Source: a virus
IMG/VR virus record: IMGVR_UViG_3300045999_000714
Location: 1-24,084 of that record
DNA: 24,084 nucleotides
Direction: 5' to 3' (one strand)
Of the stretch, positions 19,490 to 24,084 are shown one piece after another (position 1 is the first letter of the stretch; each line of letters opens with the position of its first letter). The translations under genes were made by a program, and so were the position numbers. The notes under the pieces are model-generated. The model searched no databases. It was given only the letters and a program-made list of their open reading frames with translations, and had not been told where the DNA came from.

Positions 19490-20380
19490 ATGGCATCCCT
19501 AACCCCAACACCCAAGCAGCAGTTCTTCGACGCCAACGGGAATCCGTTAGTCGCCGGTAAGGTCTACACCTACGCAGGCGGCACGACGACACCGATTGCG
19601 ACGTTTACGAATCAGGCGGGTAGCAGCACCAACACCAACCCGATTATTCTCGACTCGCGTGGCATGGCCAACATCTGGCTGCAGCCGACTGTTGCGTACA
19701 AGTTCTTGATCACCGACGCGAACGACGTCACGCAGTACACCACCGACAACATTCTGGTGCCTGTCGACAACCTGTCGTTCAGCTCGCCGCCACCGATCGG
19801 TAACGTGTCGCCTAACACCGGCGCGTTCTCCACCTTGTCGGCCACCGGCAACGTCACCTTCTCCGGCTTTGGCTACGTGCAAATGCCCACGGGGGCAACG
19901 ACTGACCGGCCTGATGCGCCTGCTGACGGCATGTTCCGCTACAACACCACGCTGAACCTGTTCGAAGGGTTTGTTAATGGCGCCTGGGGTCAGGTCGGTG
20001 GCGATGCGGGTGCTACCGGCGGCGGTAACGACGAGGTGTTCATCGAGAACGACCAGACGGTCACGATCAGCTACACCATCCCTTCGACCAAGAATGCCAT
20101 GACCACCGGCCCGATCACGCTAGGTGGTGGGTTTGTCGGCACCGGCAGTATCGCAGGCACGACGCTAACAATCGACACCGCGACCTCTGGCGCCTTGGGC
20201 GTTGGCTCGGTGATTGTAGGCACCAGCATTACGGTAGGCACTAAGATTGTGGCGTTGGGCGATGGTACGGGTGGCATTGGTACCTACGAAGTGGACATCT
20301 CGCAGTCGGTGTCGTTGGACGCCATCACAGCGCCAGTCGTCGTCACCGTCTCATCCGGCAGTCGGTGGGTTGTTTTGTAA
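19490..20380 (+). CDS. tailspike/adhesin with head-binding-like N-terminus
   Basis: A 296-residue protein after the ejection genes, the place of P22 tailspike gene 9. Residues ~5-95 ([20 protein letters not shown], then [48 protein letters not shown]) form a beta domain resembling phage head-binding modules that dock a fibre to the neck. The middle has the fibre motif [40 protein letters not shown]. The C-terminus [17 protein letters not shown]...[12 protein letters not shown] is shared with the fibre at 12376 but is split here by about 72 residues. No depolymerase-type beta-helix or catalytic motif is visible; at under half the P22 gp9 length (667 aa) it may be an adaptor for the fibres that follow. 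Confidence 0.75.
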   Translation: MASLTPTPKQQFFDANGNPLVAGKVYTYAGGTTTPIATFTNQAGSSTNTNPIILDSRGMANIWLQPTVAYKFLITDANDVTQYTTDNILVPVDNLSFSSPPPIGNVSPNTGAFSTLSATGNVTFSGFGYVQMPTGATTDRPDAPADGMFRYNTTLNLFEGFVNGAWGQVGGDAGATGGGNDEVFIENDQTVTISYTIPSTKNAMTTGPITLGGGFVGTGSIAGTTLTIDTATSGALGVGSVIVGTSITVGTKIVALGDGTGGIGTYEVDISQSVSLDAITAPVVVTVSSGSRWVVL

Positions 20381-20390
20381 AGGATAAATC

Positions 20391-20963
20391 ATGGCTTCTT
20401 TAGTTCTCTCAGGCGATACGTCCGGTTCGATTACGGTAGCAGCGCCTGCTGTAGCGGGTAGTAATACGCAGACGTTGGTGGCGGCTACAGATACGTTAGC
20501 ACCGATCATCAGAGGTACAGCCTTAACAGCAGTCACAAACTTTACGACTTCGGCTGACTTCACCAGCATCCCGCCGTGGGTTAAGCGGATTACAGTAATG
20601 TTTAACGCGATTAGCCTTAGCGGAACTGATTTTATTCTTGTTCAAATTGGGTCTGGCTCACTAAGCACTTCTGGATATACATCTTCAGGTTCGTCTGGTA
20701 CGTCTGCTGTTGCGTCAACAACAGGTCGCACAGATGGATTTATGATAAGAACAGCGGCAAACGGCGATTCTGTTACAGGGGAAATGGTAATCCAAAACAT
20801 AACATCAACTATTTGGGTATCTAATCATACTTGTGGTGGAAGCGGATTTTTTATTGGCGGCGGCATTAGCCCAAGTCTTTCAGGTGCATTAGACCGAGTA
20901 AGCGTTACCAGAAGCGGAACCAATACTTTCGACGCTGGCTCCATCAACATCCTCTACGAGTAA
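20391..20963 (+). CDS. fibre-tip paralog 1
   Basis: A 190-residue beta-rich protein, AAAGGAT before the ATG. The N-terminus (LVLSGDTSGSITVAAPAVAG) is a trimerisation-type repeat common in fibres. The conserved domain starts FTSIPPWVKRITVMFNAISL, then VQIGSGSLSTSGY, and ends LSGALDRVSVTRSG, then FDAGSINILYE. The same domain recurs in the genes at 21116 and 21709 and is widespread at the C-terminus of prophage tail fibres (from memory). The central part between the conserved ends is AT-richer and unlike the paralogs, suggesting exchange. Likely a receptor-binding tip. Confidence 0.75.
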   Translation: MASLVLSGDTSGSITVAAPAVAGSNTQTLVAATDTLAPIIRGTALTAVTNFTTSADFTSIPPWVKRITVMFNAISLSGTDFILVQIGSGSLSTSGYTSSGSSGTSAVASTTGRTDGFMIRTAANGDSVTGEMVIQNITSTIWVSNHTCGGSGFFIGGGISPSLSGALDRVSVTRSGTNTFDAGSINILYE

Positions 20964-20972
20964 GGAACGATC

Positions 20973-21113
20973 ATGCACAGAATCATTGTTGACGTACAGA
21001 CGGGTCAAGTGACTCAAGTCGAGTTGACTGCGGAAGAAATTGCGGCGATCGAAGCAGCTAACGCAGCGCAGCCGCCTGCTGAACCTGCACCTGAACAACC
21101 TGCGGAGCAATAA
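20973..21113 (+). CDS. 46-aa fibre-linked small protein (assembly chaperone-like)
   Basis: A 46-residue frame, MHRIIVDVQTGQVTQVELTA, then EEIAAIEAANAAQPP and an acidic Pro/Ala/Glu tail. TAAGGAACG lies before the ATG. It sits between two fibre-tip genes. Its layout (a short hydrophobic strand, a TGQVTQVELTAEE turn, then a helix) resembles the small proteins after phage fibre genes that act in tail-fibre assembly, but the match is from general form. A 10-base gap upstream and a 2-base gap downstream place it inside the fibre transcript. Confidence 0.65.
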   Translation: MHRIIVDVQTGQVTQVELTAEEIAAIEAANAAQPPAEPAPEQPAEQ

Positions 21114-21115
21114 TT

Positions 21116-21706
21116 ATGGCAGTGACTCTTAACGCATCAACCTCGTCCGGCTTTATACAGACAGCGGACACCAGCGGCAATCTGGCCTTGCAAAGTAACG
21201 GCACGACGCAGCTTACTGTCTCGTCTACAGGCGCGTATGGTCAGCTAAAGGCAAGCACTGCGGTTGCGTCTACGTCCGGTACGTCAATTGAATTTACGTC
21301 GATACCGTCGTGGGTAAAACGCATTACGCTGATGTTTAGTGGCGTTGGTACAAACGGCGCAAATAACTATCAAATACAGATTGGTTCCGGCTCATATACA
21401 ACATCAAGCTACGGATCTCAAATATGGGGCGGAACAAACACTAGAGTAACAACGGGCTTTATAGTTTCGGTAAGTAACCCTTCCTTTGTGTTTGGTGGTA
21501 TAGCTACTCTAGTAAATATTAGTGCTAACAATTGGGTTTGCACAGGTGTATTTAATATTACTGACACAGGAAATGTAGGGTATTCAAGTGCTGGAACGGT
21601 GTCGTTATCAGGCACGTTAGATAGATTGCGTATTATTGGTAGTGCAACAGGCTCGCCGTCCGACACCTTCGACGCCGGTATCATTAACATCTTGTACGAG
21701 GGCTGA
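21116..21706 (+). CDS. fibre-tip paralog 2
   Basis: A 196-residue protein. The N-terminus has the short fibre repeat (SSGFIQTADTSGNLALQSNG, TTQLTVSSTGAYGQL). The shared domain follows: EFTSIPSWVKRITLMFSGVG, IQIGSGSYTTSSYGS, GTLDRLRIIGSATGSPSDTF and DAGIINILYEG. It is closest to the downstream paralog, especially in the last ~25 residues, where even the DNA is nearly identical. The intervening ~90 residues differ from both relatives. Its start lies two bases after the small gene. Probable receptor-binding component. Confidence 0.75.
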   Translation: MAVTLNASTSSGFIQTADTSGNLALQSNGTTQLTVSSTGAYGQLKASTAVASTSGTSIEFTSIPSWVKRITLMFSGVGTNGANNYQIQIGSGSYTTSSYGSQIWGGTNTRVTTGFIVSVSNPSFVFGGIATLVNISANNWVCTGVFNITDTGNVGYSSAGTVSLSGTLDRLRIIGSATGSPSDTFDAGIINILYEG

Positions 21707-21708
21707 TC

Positions 21709-22254
21709 ATGCCAGTAACCATTAACGGTAGCGCAGGCGTTACGACGAACAGCGGTGCTGTGTATGACAGCCTGCAAAGAGACACGGTTAAGACAGCTTC
21801 CGGTACTTCGGTAGAGTTTACCGGTATTCCGTCGTGGGTTCGGCGGATTACGGTGATGTTTAACGGGCTGTCTACAAACAGCACTAACGTCATTAAACTG
21901 CAAATAGGTTCAGGTTCTTATTCAACATCAGGCTATGCTTCTTACATAGGGGCGATAACATCAGCTAGCACAGCATCTTACGCAGCCATAACGGACGGAA
22001 TTTATCTGGCTGCTCATAATGCGGTTACAGATGCTACCAGCGGTGTGTTTACGTTAGTCAATATAACCGGAAATACTTGGGGTGTGGCTGGGACTGGTGT
22101 TCGAGCAGTTGCAACGACTGTAACTGTAAATACGACATCAATGGTTCCGTTTGCACTTGGTGGGGTGTTGGATAGACTCCGTATTATTGGTAGCGCAAGC
22201 GGAAACCCTTCCGACACCTTCGACGCCGGTACCATTAACATCATTTATGAGTAG
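21709..22254 (+). CDS. fibre-tip paralog 3
   Basis: A 181-residue protein with a shorter N-terminus (MPVTINGSAGVTTNSGAVYD) and then the common domain: EFTGIPSWVRRITVMFNGLS, LQIGSGSYSTSGYASYIGAI, GVLDRLRIIGSASGNPSDTF and DAGTINIIYE. The start is two bases after the previous stop, and no strong ribosome site is seen. The short N-terminus lacks a recognisable attachment module, so it may bind to a partner fibre or to one of the other paralogs. It is last in the tandem set. Confidence 0.75.
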   Translation: MPVTINGSAGVTTNSGAVYDSLQRDTVKTASGTSVEFTGIPSWVRRITVMFNGLSTNSTNVIKLQIGSGSYSTSGYASYIGAITSASTASYAAITDGIYLAAHNAVTDATSGVFTLVNITGNTWGVAGTGVRAVATTVTVNTTSMVPFALGGVLDRLRIIGSASGNPSDTFDAGTINIIYE

Positions 22255-22257
22255 GCG

Positions 22258-22479
22258 ATGGATTCACAAGTGCTATTCAACATCGCAGTAGCGATCGCCG
22301 GGTTCTTCGGAGGTTGGGTGCTGAACAACATCCACCGCTCGATCGACCGTCTGGACACCGACGTGCGTGCCATGCCGCACACCTACGTTACCCGCGAGGA
22401 CTACAAGGACGACATCCGCGACATCCGCGAGATGCTGGGTAAGATTTTCGATAGGCTGGAGCACAAGCAAGACAAATGA
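22258..22479 (+). CDS. membrane-anchored coiled-coil protein, 73 aa
   Basis: One N-terminal transmembrane helix (about residues 5-24, VLFNIAVAIAGFFGGWVLNN) is followed by a charged helical tail (SIDRLDTDVRAMPHTYVTRE, then IRDIREMLGKIFDRLEHKQD) that likely forms a coiled coil. Similar small proteins with GGWVLNN-I-xxxIDRLD and MPHTYV are, in my recollection, frequent near phage lysis genes. A role as holin accessory or antiholin is plausible but unproven. It starts four bases after the fibre stop, and its end overlaps the next gene (ATGA). Confidence 0.65.
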   Translation: MDSQVLFNIAVAIAGFFGGWVLNNIHRSIDRLDTDVRAMPHTYVTREDYKDDIRDIREMLGKIFDRLEHKQDK

Positions 22480-23093
22480 TCGACCCGGTAACAATCGGTT
22501 TGGCGGTTGCGGGCGTCAAGGCGGTTGTTATTGGCGTCAAAGAAGCCGCCGCACTTGCTCGCGAAGCCTTTGACGAAATCAACGGCGCGGTGGAGTCCGG
22601 CAAGACGCTGGCCGACTCCATGTCGGGCGTCACTAAGTTCTTCTCTGCCGCAGGCAAATACGAAACCCAGCGCACACAGCTAGAGGAAGCCCGCGCAGCT
22701 CAAGAGGCCGCGGTCGCTAAAGGCCACGCGGTGCCGGAATACATTTCAGACGCCGAGTACGTCATCGAGATGATGATCATTGATCGCCAGATCAAACAGT
22801 ACTACGACGACATCAAACATATTTTCATCTACCACTTCCAAGAAGCAGGCATGTGGGACGAGTTCTGGGCGCGTATGGGTAAGCTCAGAGGCGAACGGGA
22901 AGCCAAGGCAGAGGCGCTGCGCAAGGCAGAGACAGAGAAGCGCCTGCAGGCCAAAGTCGCCGAGATGAAGCAACGGCGCGCTAGACAAGCGGTCATAGCC
23001 CACATAGAGCTGTTAGTCACGGCGGTTATTCTTGCCGTTATCGTGGCGGGCTTCTGCTGGGGTATGTGGTGGATGTTTCAACAAGGAGGTTGA
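22476..23093 (+). CDS. membrane-linked protein of unknown function, 205 aa
   Basis: A 205-residue protein starting inside the preceding stop. The N-terminus is a moderately hydrophobic helix (VTIGLAVAGVKAVVIGVKEA). Residues ~60-175 are charged helices with a Tyr/Ile-rich stretch (EYVIEMMIIDRQIKQYYDDI) and an Arg/Glu/Lys coiled coil. A clear transmembrane helix lies near the C-terminus (about 178-202, IELLVTAVILAVIVAGFCWG). Proteins with this layout occur near lysis genes and are also found in cyanophage-like tail clusters; I cannot name a family. Its place before the holin suggests an envelope or lysis role. Confidence 0.65.
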   Translation: MIDPVTIGLAVAGVKAVVIGVKEAAALAREAFDEINGAVESGKTLADSMSGVTKFFSAAGKYETQRTQLEEARAAQEAAVAKGHAVPEYISDAEYVIEMMIIDRQIKQYYDDIKHIFIYHFQEAGMWDEFWARMGKLRGEREAKAEALRKAETEKRLQAKVAEMKQRRARQAVIAHIELLVTAVILAVIVAGFCWGMWWMFQQGG

Positions 23094-23094
23094 C

Positions 23095-23499
23095 ATGCTA
23101 GATGCTTTATTAAATATCGGCGGCAAACTAATCGACAAACTAATCCCCGACCCGGAACAGAAGGCCAAGGCGCAGCTAGAGCTTGCCAAGATGGCGCAGG
23201 ACGGCGAGCTGGCCAAGATGGCCAACGAAACCGACTTGTACAAGACTGAGCAGAACAATCTGACCGAGCGCCTAAAGGCCGACATGGGCAGCGATAGCTG
23301 GCTGTCGAAGAACATCCGCCCGCTAACGCTGGTGTACATTCTGGTGGCGTACATGGCGCTGGCTATCCTCGACGCCGCGCTAGTTGACATCGCAGACTCG
23401 TTCGTAGAGCTGTTAGGGCAGTGGGGTATGCTTGTGATGTCCTTCTACTTCGGCGGCAGGACGCTTGAGAAAATTATTGATATGCGAGCAAAGAAATGA
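23095..23499 (+). CDS. holin, 3TM family (Pfam PF11351-like)
   Basis: Forms holes in the inner membrane so that the endolysin can reach the cell wall. The start at 23095 has a near-perfect AAGGAGGT four bases upstream, the strongest ribosome site in the window; the longer frame from 23032 would overlap the preceding gene. The protein is 134 aa. A polar helix (EQKAKAQLELAKMAQDGELA, about 21-40) is followed by WLSKNIRPLTLVYILVAYMA (about 69-88) and LLGQWGMLVMSFYFGGRTLE (about 106-125). This charged N-terminus, then RP-L, then FYFGGRTLEK pattern matches the 'holin of 3TMs' family known from gene-transfer agents and phages. It overlaps the endolysin by four bases. Confidence 0.85.
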   Translation: MLDALLNIGGKLIDKLIPDPEQKAKAQLELAKMAQDGELAKMANETDLYKTEQNNLTERLKADMGSDSWLSKNIRPLTLVYILVAYMALAILDAALVDIADSFVELLGQWGMLVMSFYFGGRTLEKIIDMRAKK

Positions 23500-24008
23500 T
23501 TGACAATTTCCGCGAGGCTTTGCAGGCCGTTTTGTTGCATGAAGGCGGGTTCGTTAACCATCCAAAAGACCCAGGCGGCATGACCAACCTGGGCGTCACC
23601 AAAAAGGTATGGGAAGAATGGGTCGGTCATCCTGTTGGCGAAAGCGAGATGCGGGCATTGACGCCAGAAGCGGTGGCGCCGATGTACCGGAGAAAGTACT
23701 GGGACGCAGTCAAGGGCGACGAGCTGCCGTCGGGGCTGGACTACCTGATGTTCGACTTTGCGATCAACGCGGGGCCGGGGCGGGCGATTCGCACCATGCA
23801 GAAGGCGATCGGAACAAATCCTGACGGCGTCATCGGCCCGAAGACAATGCAGGCGTTAAAGGACGCAGACCCAACGGATTTGATCGCCAAGTTCAGCGTA
23901 GAAAAAGAACTGTTCTACAAGGCGCTCCCGACGTTCGCCACCTTTGGCAAGGGGTGGCTACGTCGAGTAGACGAGGCTAAGTCACATGCGGTAACGATGC
24001 TCGCGTAA
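23496..24008 (+). CDS. endolysin, GH108 muramidase
   Basis: Cleaves peptidoglycan glycan strands at the end of infection. The 170-residue protein has the glycoside hydrolase family 108 N-terminus: LLHEGGFVNHPKDPGGMTNL then GVT, with E16 as the expected catalytic acid. A YRRKYWDAVKGDELPSGLDY segment follows, then DFAINAGPGRAIRTMQKAIG with DGVIGPKTMQAL, a peptidoglycan-binding-like end. No signal peptide or signal-anchor helix is present, so export depends on the holin. Starts in the holin stop (ATGA). Confidence 0.93.
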   Translation: MIDNFREALQAVLLHEGGFVNHPKDPGGMTNLGVTKKVWEEWVGHPVGESEMRALTPEAVAPMYRRKYWDAVKGDELPSGLDYLMFDFAINAGPGRAIRTMQKAIGTNPDGVIGPKTMQALKDADPTDLIAKFSVEKELFYKALPTFATFGKGWLRRVDEAKSHAVTMLA

Positions 24009-24084
24009 CTGCTGGCAGATGACACGGTCGCGTGTGGTCTGCCACACGGTCATGTCTTTCGACGTGCACTCCATCGGTGTCGTC
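23982..24084 (-). CDS. possible convergent gene, C-terminal part, cut by the right edge
   Basis: Read leftward from the right edge, a frame stays open for 33 codons (TTPMECTSKDMTVWQTTRDR, then VICQQLREHRYRM) and stops at 23982-23984, overlapping the endolysin 3' end by 27 bases. Trp, Gln and Cys usage looks protein-like, but the stretch is short. On the other strand a frame from ATG 24019 is also open to the edge. No ribosome site decides between them. Confidence 0.3.
   Translation of the reverse strand, partial: TTPMECTSKDMTVWQTTRDRVICQQLREHRYRM

Noticed and set aside
23032-23094. N-terminal extension of the holin
   Set aside because: It would overlap the preceding gene by 62 bases; the perfect AAGGAGGT lies just before 23095.

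Overview
This window is the morphogenesis and lysis half of a short-tailed (podovirus) double-stranded DNA phage or prophage with a P22-type head. The evidence is the gene order: small and large terminase, P22-type portal, scaffold, P22-type coat, gp4-type adaptor, gp10-type stabilisation protein, fibre, three ejection proteins, tailspike-like adhesin, holin and endolysin. This closely parallels P22 (3-2-1-8-5-4-10-26-14-7-20-16-9). The host cannot be read directly. Moderately high GC in the structural genes and GGGGGC-TTCG-GCCCCC intergenic hairpins would fit a betaproteobacterium, but that is a weak inference. No integrase, repressor, replication gene, tRNA or CRISPR array was seen.

Layout. 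1-501: at least four very small genes transcribed leftward from a strong sigma70-like promoter (555-582). 684-887: a small rightward gene. 888-1514: a non-coding control region with seven DnaA-box-like TGTGGACAA motifs, a promoter-like site, a terminator-like hairpin, a perfect 22-bp palindrome and four tandem 20-bp near-palindromes just before the terminase genes. 1515-4132: small terminase, a 22-codon translationally coupled membrane micro-ORF, large terminase and three tiny basic proteins. 4133-10226: portal, a Dps-like protein, scaffold, coat and several small capsid-associated proteins, with three C(UUCG)G hairpins between coat-region genes. 10236-13929: neck proteins and a repeat-rich fibre. 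13926-19486: an AT-richer block with a cupin-SET fusion and three ejection proteins. 19490-22254: adhesin genes including three paralogous fibre-tip proteins. 22258-24008: a membrane/lysis cassette ending in holin and GH108 endolysin. A possible convergent gene runs off the right edge.

The rightward genes are tightly packed, often with ATGA or TGATG overlaps, and probably form one late transcription unit. Terminase packs DNA through the portal into a scaffold-built coat shell. The gp4- and gp10-like proteins close the neck, the ejection proteins are carried in the virion for DNA delivery, the fibre proteins bind the host, and holin plus muramidase release progeny.

The most unusual items are: (i) a cupin plus SET-domain protein at the position P22 uses for gp14; (ii) a portal-adjacent protein whose His/His/Asp/Glu spacing matches the Dps ferroxidase ligands exactly; (iii) the operator or packaging-site-like repeat array upstream of terS; (iv) the micro-ORF bridging terS and terL; and (v) the mosaic triplicated fibre-tip genes.
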